A DNA stretch of 64,000 bases from assembly GCF_016802725.1 (NCBI RefSeq), contig NC_052679.1:1798001-1862000 (forward strand), read 5' to 3'. Source of the DNA: Solenopsis invicta. Lineage: Eukaryota > Arthropoda > Insecta > Hymenoptera > Formicidae. A program made the translations under genes and the position numbers. Of the stretch, positions 47,528 to 58,968 are shown piece by piece (the stretch's first letter is position 1; each line of letters begins with the position of its first letter). The notes under the pieces are model-generated. The model did not search any database, had not been told where the DNA came from, and saw only the letters and a list, made by a program, of their open reading frames with translations.

Positions 47528-50500
47528 AACTTTGTACGTAGCGGCTTCAAAAGTATTTTGCTACGTAGAAGTTGAGCGATCATTTTCGGGGCACCCTACG
47601 TATGTCGAGTAACTCGATAGAGCGTATGGAATTTATTTGTATTCATGAACACGTATTATGCGCAGCCGTCACGTTTTGTCACGAATGTGAAAAAGAACGG
47701 AGGTAAAGTGTTCGCGTGTACTCGCGTAGCGTGCGGCTTTCTTCATAATTTTCGCAGATCGCTTTAATCGTATTACGAAGAAATCGTCATTGAGGCATGC
47801 GACGAATGGAGCTCAGGAGGCTTGCCCCAGGGGGCATGATCTATTAGCGAAATTGGTATTAATTATGCTCGCCCGCGGCGGAATTAATTATTCCGCTGAA
47901 GAGTCTCCCGGCACTTTTGTTTTAATTTCATTCCACGTTCATCAGTTTTATCTCGCGTGCGAGTCGAGTCGCAGCGTATTATTATATCACATTATTATAT
48001 CGAGGCTCATTATTATACAGGGAGTGATAAGAAGGAAAAAGCATTAATAAACTTTCAGGCTGGCAGTCAAAGGAAAAAAAAAAAAAAAAAAAAGAGGTCT
48101 CGATCGAAATACGTACGCTGTTAAGCGTAAATCTTTGGCGTACACATTGCAAATTTTAACGTGTGAAAATTGGAAAGATAATTTTCGTTGAGAGCATTAC
48201 ATTTTTAATAAATTGAAGCGAATCAAATTAGTTGATATTTACCAATCGAAATTTTTAAATATCTCATTAGTCGTGAAACAAAATAAAATTTCAATATTTG
48301 TTACACACTTCAGTGTAAAATTTTCCTAAATAAATTTCTCCGGTATTGATTTTCAAGGTACTGAAATACCTTACACCATCATGCTTCCTGATATATCGAC
48401 GCTATCTAGCGCGAGCTGCATAATTTATTAAAGGCGTTCCGTACTTTTTCATTAAGGCATGAAATAAGTGACACGCAGAAATACGTCCATTAGGGCTTTT
48501 CGCACATGCACGTACACACAGACATTTTTAAATATTTAAATATTTCCTTTATCAACACTCCGCCTTATTACATTATTCCGCACGCAACGGCCAACTGCGT
48601 TTCGCTGTTGGAGAATTAGCGGATTCGGCTTAGCGACGTGTACGAGCCATAAAACAACGGCGAATGTTGAGCTTACGGAACGTATGCTAACAAGCATGAA
48701 AGCTTAAACCCGGATAAATTAATCTGCATTACTTCGCAAACGCGATCGTTATCGAGTTACCGCTACTTTAACTGTCGAAATGGTCTTAATAAGCTTGCAG
48801 GCGATCCAATTACGTAGTTTATCCGCGTTTGTTCTAATCACACTCATTACTCGCGAAAATACACCGGCGTGACAGTGCAATATTTCGGAGTAACGTTGCG
48901 GCAAATTAGTCCGGACAATCGCGCGAAAAGTATTAACTCTTTCCCGTGAGATCGCCATTTTATAATAAAAACTTGGCAAACGAACCCAAACGAAGATAAA
49001 TATTTGGAATATTTCTCTCAAGAACGAACATATAAATTGGTATATACGAATAAAATACCAAGTGTCGTAGTTTTGTACATACATATATATTAAATTTACG
49101 ATCGCGACCGATCTATCCCGGCAAATAAAATAATGATGTCGGGATTGCAACACGCTTTTATTTACCCGACTTTTCCGGCCGGCGGAATATCGGGCGGATA
49201 TTTATAACCCCGAATCGTTCGAGCAGCAACAAGATCGATCGAGTGCTATTCCTATTACATCGGTGCTCTCCGAATGTTTACCCGAGGCAAACGATTGATT
49301 GATCATCGGTGCTAGTTATTTTCAGTCGACACGAGACGATACGACTTTTATTCCATCGATAACCACAACGAACGGTGGTTATCATTTATCCACGCGACTA
49401 TGCGAGACGGATTGCATTATAACAATGGTCATTTGTCGATTCCGTCAGTCATTATTTGTTAACTTTGGATAATTCATGATTAGAAACCTCATCACGCGCA
49501 ATTCGTAACTTGCAGATCAAATTTCGATAAAACCCAGCAACAAAACTAATCCACAAATGAGAAAATTCATTTTACTTTTAATCCCAACTATTTGTACGTT
49601 TTAACCAATCCGCGAAAAGACCGTTCTGCTAGCAATTCATAGCCTTTCATTTAAATTTTCACGATAACGTCGATTCGTCTCAAACTCATCGAGAGATACA
49701 TTATTCACCGTTATTATATTCGTCATTTAGCCTTCCATTTCTCGTCTGTGACGTTTGTCATGCGAATATTCGCAAGTCGACGTCCGACGAATATTAAAGA
49801 TATCGAAAAATATCCCGAGCGATGTCCGACGCTCGCGACATTACATTCAATTATGCTCATCAGAAATTATATACCACTGACAAGATACTGGAAATAACAA
49901 AAGTGCTAATGCAGAAAAACTTACATCGTGTGGATTTCTAAATGTCACGTAAATTACTGTGTCGTTCGTTTATTATTCAGTCAAGAGTTGCACAGGATGA
50001 AATAAATGTTTTTTTCTGCACCATCGCGAAAAAGTGGCATCCGTGATACTTTCTCGCAATTATTGTTCGTCATTATATCGCGGAGGGAAAAAAACGCGAT
50101 GCGAGCTCTTGTTTCCTCCTCGTATAAACGCGCCGCTAACGGCGAACATCATTTTGCGTAGCAAACTCTAACGATGCTCGATATTGTTTAATATCCCGGG
50201 AAAACAAGTGGATGGTGGACGCGGTGATTTTACGTCGAACACGACAGGAAAGATGCGCTCGTGTATATTCCCTTACAACGTCGATTTCCATAATAATAAC
50301 GCAGACTCTGTGCGCGGTATCATTAGTGTTATTACTGTTATTCGGCGAATTGCAGAAATTCGATAAATCAATAAGTACCGTGTACGACTTTATTCGAGGA
50401 GAGCCCGCGGGTAATAATAGGGTAAATTTGATGGAAACAAATTTGACAAGCGAGTAACTGAGAATGTGCATGAATCATTAATGGCTTAAATGCAAATTCG

Positions 50501-50693
50501 TCGTTCGTGATTTGACCCACGTCCGTTAGCGTTGACAGTTAAATCCTTCGTATTCTTAATGAACCGATTAAAAATCGATAGGTCCTTAATTTAGCATCGG
50601 AAGAGTTTCCAAGAGGATCCTTGTTGTGTGTGATGCTGCTCCCATAGTATTGTTAAAAGAAATATTAGATAAAGGGCATTAATTAAGTAGGTG

Positions 50694-50749
<56 letters not shown>

Positions 50750-51480
50750 TGTGGCAGTTTGTGTAAAAAAAAAAAACGTTTTTCCAACAAGGAAAAAATG
50801 ATCTCGTTTTCAGAGTGAACAAAATAAAGTAGAGAGATCGGTGGATAATTTATTAAAGAATATCGTTAAATAATTTAAACGAAATGGAAATATCATCTCT
50901 GTTATACTCTTTTCAGGTATTAAATAGAATTAATTGTAATTGAATTTTCTATATGCGACTGACTCTTGCATGAAAAACATATTATTCGAAATTACATTTA
51001 AAATTATCATTTAAAATTAATATTATTTCATTTATCTTTAATTAAGGATCCATTAGCTACGATGCGACAACTAAATGCATTAAAAGAAGAGCAACAATAT
51101 CCCGTGGAAATTAATATGAAACCAATTTGTGTAGAAATACGTTTTTCCAACGAGGAGAAAGAATCTCGTTTCATCGACCGATTATAATTGGCAATTAAGA
51201 GAATATTAAAAATCAATGCTTCATTCTAGGATTAATCTCACTACTAATGCCTCTGTAACTAAGAGGGAGCTAAGGGAATAACGAGAAGGTCGGAGGTCCA
51301 AGGTGGCGGAGTCCGCGAAGGCAAATGGGCGAATTAAGCTGTAACGAGGTTCTTACCTCCTTCGGTCTCGTGCCAAACGATGCCCTCGAGGGTGACGGAG
51401 GTGCCGGGCTCGCAAGGCCCCAAACACTCCGGCTCCGTGATGGTCCCCACGCTGGTCCCAACGCACACGTCGGACATGTC
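31499..51480 (-). CDS. sbb: Scribbler/brakeless (ZNF608/609 orthologue), 3' part of gene; 5' exons beyond the window
   Basis: Exons in minus order are 51480-51357, then 38638-35504, then 31569-31499 for the spliced form. A second form reads through the donor at 35503 and stops at 35481. The first junction gives ETEG|GVLVVNVTWRGK, the diagnostic scribbler/ZNF608/ZNF609 block that continues TYVGTLLDCTRHDWAPP. One C2H2 finger follows, then long Gln/Pro/Ser-rich regions. Partial lengths are 1109 residues (spliced) and 1093 (read-through). In Drosophila the gene encodes a nuclear transcriptional co-regulator needed for photoreceptor axon targeting, larval locomotion and wing patterning. The large N-terminal coding exons and the start codon were not found and should lie beyond 64000. 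Confidence 0.93.
31570..35480. other. sbb: sbb intron (last), no other gene seen
   Basis: This is AT-rich DNA with short CpG-rich patches and no frame with recognised homology. It also serves as 3' UTR for the read-through isoform. Confidence 0.6.
35481..35503 (-). CDS. sbb: sbb read-through tail (retained-intron alternative C-terminus)
   Basis: If the donor at 35503 is not used, the frame continues for seven codons (GKPLVRP, with G completed across the junction) to TGA at 35483-35481. This gives a shorter isoform ending YGGKPLVRP. The donor sequence is close to consensus, so both outcomes are plausible. Confidence 0.6.
35504..38638 (-). CDS. sbb: sbb large exon: conserved block, C2H2 finger, polyQ and Pro/Gln-rich region
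   Basis: The exon opens after ttttag with VLVVNVTWRGKTYVGTLLDC and RHDWAPPRFCDSPTSDL. A C2H2 finger, CPEPNCSKKYKHINGLKYHQ followed by SHAH, lies at about 38206-38137. Two glutamine runs (about 8 and about 21 residues, split by SV) lie at 37818-37725. The rest is Gln/Pro/Ser-rich, with KVKIKQEPQPQ and the end motif HVHTHHHTHVGLGYPLLTGQ. Basic stretches (GRGKRGR, GYKKKSRKS) probably act in nuclear import or DNA contact. Exon end and donor are GGAG|GTAAGC at 35504/35503. Confidence 0.95.
37725..37818 (-). repeat. sbb: CAG/CAA polyglutamine-coding repeat in sbb
   Basis: This is an in-frame CAG/CAA tract with a TCTGTG (Ser-Val) interruption. A central CAA block interrupts the pure CAG runs, which should slow length mutation. 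Confidence 0.95.
38835..39560. repeat. Diverged tandem duplication, period about 472 bp
   Basis: ttgttgaagcatttaaaaat (from 38835) recurs as tttgctgaagtatctaaaaa (from 39306). A second matching block, taaatttttagatactttag (near 39029), recurs near 39511. The two copies are about 250 bp each, with clear divergence. Confidence 0.7.
42051..42103. repeat. (GA)n microsatellite
   Basis: About 50 bp of nearly pure GA repeat in the sbb intron. Confidence 0.97.
44323..44400. repeat. 19-bp inverted repeat, hairpin with 40-nt loop
   Basis: caaaattgagatataagac (44323-44341) pairs with 44382-44400 with a single mismatch. The loop contains gtctcttgtaaa and an imperfect complement, so the stem may extend with a bulge. 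It may be a small transposon remnant or an RNA hairpin. Confidence 0.8.
45979..46023. repeat. GCGGAGA heptamers leading into (GA)n
   Basis: Three gcggaga-type units run into about 25 bp of GA. Confidence 0.9.
46982..47017. repeat. (GA)n microsatellite
   Basis: About 36 bp of GA repeat in the sbb intron. Confidence 0.95.
47501..47528. repeat. (AG)n microsatellite
   Basis: About 28 bp of AG repeat in the sbb intron. Confidence 0.95.
50691..50753. repeat. (GT)n microsatellite
   Basis: About 60 bp of GT repeat with a single interruption, followed by a poly(A) run. Confidence 0.97.
51357..51480 (-). CDS. sbb: sbb internal 124-nt exon (conserved domain, N-terminal half)
   Basis: The exon has acceptor ttgtgttgcag before 51480 and donor GGAG|GTAAGA after 51357. 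It starts in phase 0 and leaves one base. It encodes DMSDVCVGTSVGTITEPE, then CLGPCEPGTSVTLEGIVW and HETEG. I recognise this as the block directly upstream of VLVVNVTWRGKTYVG in scribbler and ZNF608/609. Intron lengths are about 12.7 kb on the 3' side and more than 12.5 kb on the 5' side. Confidence 0.95.
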
Positions 51481-51840
51481 CTGCAACACAAAGTTCGACG
51501 AACGATGAGCCACGATGTGTCACACGTGCGACGTGCAGGCTCGCTAAATATATCGTATCAATTTCCGGCGTGAAACAAAGCAGGGCGAAATAATTTGTTA
51601 ACGAAGATTATATTAACGTTATTTTAACGTTAATAAACTTTAAAATAAATAATAAATTTTATAACTATTTCATAACTATTTTAACGGCGCTTCTCGCTCG
51701 CGCAATTGAGCTAATTTTCTTCGCAATGACGACGGGCGTTTGTTCTAAAATGTTATCGGTATCGAAGATTGCTGCTACGTCGCATCAACCGATACGAGCG
51801 CAGGAGACAATGTATATTGTTCGTAATTAGATTGAGATAG

Positions 51841-51935
51841 TCTCCCGTGTCCAGGGACTTGTCATTCTAACTACGAAGCCGGTTCCCGTAACGCCCGGGG
51901 ACTCGCATTCTAACTACGACACGGTCTCCTAAGTC
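51841..51935. repeat. Short tandem repeat, unit 43 bp, about 2.3 copies
   Basis: cattctaactacga recurs 43 bp apart (51863 and 51906) within similar flanks of the type gtctcccgt...ggggact. Confidence 0.75.
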
Positions 51936-53716
51936 CACACGAGAATGGCTCAAGAGCGCGATAGCATGACTGAGCGATGAGGATGCTAACTAACGATCCG
52001 TTAGATCCTTGAGCGGATTTCGCGGCGAATGCATGGAATTAATGTTTAATAAACGTCTGTTTCGAGAGAGAGCGCTTGAACATCCTCGCAATTCGCTCCG
52101 CCGCGTGTATCTCATACATTTAAGAGAGAACACTACAGTGATGGGTAAAACAATCGATTTTATATTTTATTTGAAAGAGCCTTGAGACTTTTGAAGGATA
52201 AGTCTCTAAAATTTTAAGTTTATTTTTTGAGCAAAAATAAGTTGAATATTTTACGAGAGCGCCGAAACGCACAAATTCATCAAAGACGAATAATTGGAGT
52301 TACAGAATTAGTGGAGAGAAAACTGTCCTCTCTGAAGACTCGTTACATGGTCCTGGAATAGCAGTCTAAGAGTACATAACAAAATTACTTTTCATCAAAA
52401 AGATATTTAAGCTTAAAACTTTAAATGCGCTTAAAATTACGTGTTTTTTTTTACCTAGTTAACACAATTTCTCAAAAACCGATTGCTGAACCAATCGCTT
52501 TCAATTTTCAACAGTACATTAAAAAATGTATTGTTTACCGTTCGATTGTAGCTCTTTTCAAAATTTTAAAATTAAAAAATTTTTCTTTTATTTTATCGCG
52601 TAAAAACGAACAAAAGTTTTCCTTAAAATCGTAACTGTCAATTTTGGATGGCCGCTATTTTGTTAACAATTATTCTTTAAAAAAAATAGAAAAATAGAAC
52701 TATTAATGATGGAGAAACTACTAAAAATAGGACTAAACACCAACATCATTTGTTTCCGATATCTAGAAATGGAGATATCATATGTCAGCCGTGAAGTATG
52801 GATTTTTAAAGCAGGCTTCTTTTAACGTTTTCTATTTTCGTGATACATATTTTTAACTCATTTTTTACAAATATATTGTATAAAAATGTAAATTTTTTTT
52901 CATATTACATTACATGCTCAATGTAGGTTACTAATGCACAATTGCACGCCCAAGTCAACTTTATTTTTCGACCCGTCACTGCAGTGTGTCCCCTTAATTT
53001 CAACTCATTCACTCTTCGCAGTTGTGCAACGTGGAATATAATCCGACGCGCGTGTAGTATCTCGCGCATCGCAAAAATATACATTTTTCGGTCCGATACA
53101 TTTACGCTGTGCACTCCGGCTGGTTGTAATACACAAACAGTGCACGACGACCGTTTCGCGAACATGACATCGCGCGGTGATTTCGACGAGGTGTTAACGA
53201 GTCATCGTACGGTATCTCGGGCTTTTCAAAAATATCAGGTCGGTCCGACCGTTGCGAAATACCGCCCGCCCGCACCGCCGTGCGCGGCGACGAGAGAGTA
53301 TCGCTTCACGTTCATTTCGGAAATCGATGTAATGCCCGGTCGCCGGATACGCGCGCGCGGAAAATGCACCCCGGGTCGGCGGCGCGACGAGGTGGGCGGC
53401 CGAGTGGCCTCGAGGCGCGACGAAAACGCAGCCGAGGATATAAAAGCAATTGGAAGAGGCCCAATTAACGTTAGTCGCGCAGTATCGCGCGGTGTCCGCC
53501 GTCCGCTCGCTGTTTATGGAAATAGCTGGCCGATATTTCGTCGAGCGGACAGACGGAAACGCGGTTCCGCCATCGGCACATCGGTTTACATCGGGGCTGG
53601 CAAATAGAAATGCGACCCGGCGAGAGCGACGAGGGTTGATTTTCGCATAAAGTTGCGTCCGTACCACCTACAGCGTGCCGCGCGTTGCTGAAAATTGACG
53701 AAACACGTCAATTTCC

Positions 53717-53718
<2 letters not shown>

Positions 53719-53750
<32 letters not shown>
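53719..53750. repeat. (CT)n microsatellite
   Basis: 32 bp of CT repeat. Confidence 0.97.
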
Positions 53751-53753
<3 letters not shown>

Positions 53754-55688
53754 GATCGATTCTGATTTACACTCGCGGAACGGACGACCGGGTATTTTAT
53801 AGGATCTCGACCACGTGATAAAATTTCCTCCGCCCACCCAACATGACCCGCACAATCGTTTTATTGTAAATACTTTTGTCAGCATTAAAAAAAGGTTTCC
53901 GCCCTATTTTTACGCAGCACTGAAAAGCAAGTAGGAAACAGATACATGTCTTTGTTGCCGCGATGCAGCGGAACAGATTCAGATATGACATTTCTCGTAC
54001 TATTTTTCAAGCATATCGATACAATGTAAGGCAAATATGTCTTGTTATTGTGGATTCGTTCGGGTATAACATTTTTCCATTGTACTATTTTTATCGTTTC
54101 ATCGTTGCTATTAATATCGACGAGTGTACCGCTGTTTTATTTATACCGCTGTTATTCTATTATTATACGTGATACATATATATACACTTTCATACGTATA
54201 GCACGCATTTAAACACATAAATATGGCATAATATGGAAACGCAGCCGTGTGTCGGTTTGTTGCGGGTTTAAAAGCAATTAGCGAGATGTCTGCCGAATGA
54301 ATGCGCCTCACCGGTTGCGGTAATTTTCGCGGCTCGATGCAAACAAATTTCCATTTCGGAAAACAAAATCGCCGGCGTGGCGGCAGCGGCGGCCGGGGCT
54401 TTGAGAGCAATTAGTGATGCCGCGCATAATTAACGTGCTAATTAGCGACGCAATTTTGGGTAATGCGGGCGCAAAACTTTTTCGCGTGTTTTCGGAATAC
54501 CGGGCGAGCGGGCGTCGCGCCGCGTCGCGGCGCTGCCGCGGATTTTTCATTTATTCACCCTGCGGGATTTAAATGTCGCCGATATATCTGCCGTTCGATA
54601 TTAATATCTGCTTTCGCGGAACGGCTTTTCAAACGGCACACAAAGCCATATGTCCGCGCGATAGCTACGTTTTATCCCCGGGAGCATCTCCCAATAAAAA
54701 AAAGGAAAAAAAAGAAAAAAAAGAAAAAATTTCTCGGAGGCATAAAAACGAGAGTAGGATAGGACTCGATTACTTGAACCATCGCCATCGGCTAAAACCA
54801 ACGAAATTGCTTATTTTATTTTCGATCGTTTTATTCGGTGCCGCGCATCATCGAAGGTTATATCGATCCAGAGATTCCGTGCGTGAATCGGTCTTTAGAT
54901 GGCATTCACTACACGTGCTGTATATTAATCCATACGAATTTATCGGCGTTATCGCTTCGGCGGCGTTTCGCTGTGGAATAAAATTTGCGCCGGAAACGCG
55001 TTTACAGGCGGGTTGGCCGAATGCGTTGAAACGCATTAACGTGGATAATCGGGAAGAAGAGTGACAGCGTACGCGAATGGATCCGCATGGCGTACGCAGA
55101 ATATATTCGTGACTTTCGTTGCATCTCTCTTCATCTTTTTTTTTCTTTTTTTTAATGAATTCGTAATGCGGCAGGCTAGAGTCGATTTATGATTTTTTAA
55201 TGCCAAACACCTTCGCGAGATTTGAACTAAAATCAGGAATAATAAAATATTTCGTTATCCTTTTGAAATTGAAATAATTTTCTAAAAATCATTGGATTTC
55301 GGAACCGCTGCTGAACTGCACGCTAAAGCTATTCGTGCCTTCGTATTTTCGTTAAGAAAGAACCAACGACTTCAAATTGGTCGGGGGGGATCCACGGTAA
55401 GAAAGTAAGAGAGGCAATTTCGGAGTATTGTACGGCGAAAGAGTAAGGGCGAGAGATGGGTAGGTGTATAGGTAAAAGCAACCGAGGAATGAACACATGG
55501 CCGCCTGTCGGGCCCCGAGATTACAATGGTAGTTTGAAATGCAAATCGCGGAGTTTATGCTTGGTTTCCATAATTACAGAAGCACGGCGGGCGCGCGCGC
55601 GCGCGCGCGTTACCTCTCATAATGTACAATGCACACGGACCGACGTAATCGTGGCATTGTTCTGGCGCGAAACTATTTTGCCATGTTA

Positions 55689-55737
55689 CGGCGACGGCGA
55701 CGGCGACGACAACGATGACGACGACGACGACGACGAG
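55689..55737. repeat. (GGCGAC)n/(GAC)n trinucleotide-type repeat
   Basis: About 49 bp of imperfect GAC repeat. Confidence 0.9.
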
Positions 55738-57715
55738 TCGGCGATGTGGAAGGACAGCCGTGAAACGCGAGATGCGACAGCTTGCGAGAGGAAGGAAATA
55801 CATCGAAGCGTATTCGCCAACGAGCTTGCGCAGCCTGTCATGACAATAAAGAAAAACGACGTCGCATCGTTACTCGACGGATATCAGAGCATGAAGAAAA
55901 AACCGCTTACGAAGCTTCAATAATACCGAGATGTCGATATTGCTTTGGAAAAATGTCACGGAGACGGTTAACAATAAAATAAGAGAGAACAATGAATAAT
56001 GTACAGGAAGGTGATGTATCTTTGACCAATTTTGACATTTTTCATTGTGCAAGTTTTATTTGCGCGTTTAAACATTTAAAAACAATTCTGAATAATTTTT
56101 TCAAGTATATTTTTCCAACGCTAAAAAAGGTAAAGATTAAATTTAATTTAAAATTTATAATGATGAGACTCGCTTTTACTGAATTATAGATTTCAATTGT
56201 TGCTTTTTTACTTTTTCAACATTAGAAAAAAATTTAATTCCAAGATACAAGATCCATGATGTACCTTTCACTAATACATAAAAATACATAAATACACAAA
56301 AAAATGTGTATAAAGGAAGATTAAAATAATTTATATATTTATATATTTAACGTTTCTATGTATTATATGAAATTTTATGTATAAAATGAAAATTAACTTG
56401 CTCAAACTAAAATAAGCGAAGGTTTAGTAGTTCAAACTATATATCTTTATTTTTACTTCTTTTGACATCTAATAAATAGTTTCAAGATAAAGATATAAGG
56501 GGTTTAAAGAAACTCCCTCTAATCGCAGTTTTCGGCTCGAAAATTAAACGTCCTTATAAAAATATTAAAAAGATGGATAAGCGCATTTAATCACTGATGT
56601 GTACCCTTCACGTAAACGCTACCTCGCTTTGTTCACTAGAATTTTGAATAGCTTTGTTTAATCGCATTCCAGGCGTGAATACGACGCCAGCTCATTTCAG
56701 CAATTGCCGCTTTAATCTCTGTCCCTCAATTTAATAAGATTTCTGGTTAGTCGTTAATTATTCCGCGTTTTTGCTCTGACATCGCAAACTGCAGCAAAAA
56801 CTCTGTTCCTCACGTAAAAAGTTTGCGTGAGTAACGTCTATAAACGGACGTTGTCGCGAAACTCGTAAAGATCGCGGGAACACCGTACGAAACACTCGCG
56901 TTGAAAAAGCGCGAATAAAAAATTGGGGCGGAAGAGGGCCAACTGTACGAGTGCAGTGCGCATTTTTGAGAGCTCTCGTCAGCGCGCGCGATCAAACGAT
57001 TCTTTCTAACCTTTTCGGAAGTTAAAATTGAACTCTCGTTCGCGGCGCATTTTTCGAGAAAAGGAAAAGCGAACGGCGCGCAGTCGAGGGAATTTCTGGC
57101 GCACTTTCGAGCACGTCGGCGTTACACGGTATCGACCGACGCGATCGTCGCTTTACTCACGCGCCGGCACCGTCATCGCAATAAAATTGACGGGTAGACG
57201 GATAGTGTAATAAATTGCAACGGCGAAAATAATATCGCGCGCGCGGAAAAAGCGTTACCCATTATCACTTGGATAAAATTGGCGGATAGGCGGAAAAAAG
57301 AGCGGAATATGCGTTATCGCAATGGAATATTGAATATAAACATCGAATGAAGCAGCTATCGCGGTAAATTGGGAATCATTCGCGGGAACATCGTGGCGCC
57401 CTTCGGATCCATCGGCGAAACATTTAGAAACACGCCACTGCAATATTTCCCCTACGATATACTCGGGCTATTATTGTACATTTCCCGCTATAACAGTTTT
57501 CTTCATTAAATTCCTTTAGGGTGATCAATCATTCACGATGCAGCCCGTGTAGCAGCTACTATACTAGACAAAAGTCTGGTATCGAGTATAGCAATCAAGA
57601 AAATTGATGTTGGAACTTCTGAAGTGTACGTCGACTGCTAAAGATATATAACGTACACGGTAAAGTGTTACACGAGTATGTGTCTATACGCAATCGTGTA
57701 TACATGCCTATTATG

Positions 57716-57997
57716 TATACACGCCGATAAAAACGCGTTTCACATTTCTAGCACACTAATCGATTCATTATAATTTATTTATTTCGAAATAAAGGTACAC
57801 GCCGACACACGCTTGTTCAATTTGCCCGTGCATTAACGTCCGTACGCGAATATACGTATGCCGCTGATAAAAATGCGCTTCGCGTTTCTAGCGCTTCGCG
57901 CGCTAATCGATTCATTATAATTTATTTATTGCGAAATAAAGACACAAGCTGACAAGCGCTCGTTCAATTTATACATTACGCTCGCGCATTAACGTCC
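57716..57997. repeat. Tandem duplication, period about 147 bp, two copies
   Basis: Both copies carry ctaatcgattcattataatt (57756 and 57903). They share gataaaaa(c/t)gcg, cgttcaattt-like words and cattaacgtcc in the same order, with clear divergence. Confidence 0.88.
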
Positions 57998-58684
57998 ATT
58001 CTTCGCGCATTCGAATAGAGATACCACTTATCTCGATCCGAGTTAAATCTCACCTGTAGTTAATGTCGCGTTTCGTAACGGACTTGGCGCGATCGTAAAA
58101 TCGCGGAGGAGGAAGAGGAGGAGGAGGAGGACGAGAGAGTAATCTAGAGACGCGTGGGCTTTCCCCGTCTTTGTCGGCCGACAGCGATCGTTATCTATCG
58201 GCCGACGAATATCGCGCGTGGTGCTCTTCTCACCTAGGATGCATTTTGCGTCGGGGGAACGATCGCGGATCGTCGGCCGTCGCCAACGGTTGCGCGAGAT
58301 GATGAAGCGAGACGCACGCACGTGCGTTCGCCTCGTGCGTTCAGGTTCAAACACCGCATGGTTGCACTTGTGTGCATATGCACGTGCATATTTTAGCGCG
58401 TGGTGGGCTCGGCAGTGCGGACGGCTACGTTCGTAGGTGCGCGTTCTGTGTGGGTAGCTGTTATATTTTACGTGCACGTAAGTGTGCATTTTAGTATAAC
58501 TCGCTGTGCGCGCCGTGCGCGTGTGTACGAGGGCGAGAGAGGCGGCGAGGGCGAGTTGTAACTATTTTATGATCGGCTATAGAGGACCGGGTTTACTGCC
58601 ATTTCGAGCCTGCAGCGTCGATGGAAGAAACCGTGTGGCGAAGGGCAGAGAGAAGAGACCGGCGGATATAAGTAACCGACAGGA

Positions 58685-58715
58685 GGGCAGGGGGACACGG
58701 GGGTGCCCAGGGGGG
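58685..58715 (+). other. G-quadruplex-forming motif
   Basis: Runs of 3, 5, 5 and 6 G are separated by short loops (CA, ACAC, TGCCCA), which meets the usual G4 pattern on the plus strand (C-rich on the sbb sense strand). Confidence 0.75.
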
Positions 58716-58905
58716 AAACGCGGAGGCGGAGACGGAGACGGAGGGGGCGGCTTCGCGAGAGATGGTGTGAGTATACCCGGTGTATTACACTCGGGGAATA
58801 CGAGTTCGTATAAACGCGACACACAGCGCGTAATATCGGCCCCGCGTTTTACATTCTCCTTACGTTTTATTTACGAGCGACGCACGATCGTCGCTGTTAT
58901 CGATC

Positions 58906-58919
58906 GACGCTGACGACGC

Positions 58920-58956
<37 letters not shown>

Positions 58957-58968
58957 AACAACGACGAT
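58906..58968. repeat. (GAC)n trinucleotide repeat
   Basis: About 60 bp of nearly pure GAC/ACG repeat. Confidence 0.95.

Larger units (their letters stand above)
38639..51356. other. sbb: sbb 12.7-kb intron with CpG islands and GA tracts
   Basis: No coding exon could be supported. CpG-rich patches lie at about 39650-41900, 44730-45350 and 47160-47400, between AT-rich stretches (38650-39620, 42900-44700, 48100-48360). GA repeats are listed separately. Reading frames in this interval are Arg/Ser/Glu-rich by-products of composition. Confidence 0.65.

Noticed and set aside
52942..53607. Plus-strand frame of 221 codons in a CpG island
   Set aside because: It is Arg-rich and CpG-driven, with an equally long frame on the other strand and no recognised domain.
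55456..55923. Plus-strand frame of 155 codons with an acidic run
   Set aside because: The Asp run is the GAC trinucleotide repeat; the rest shows no homology.
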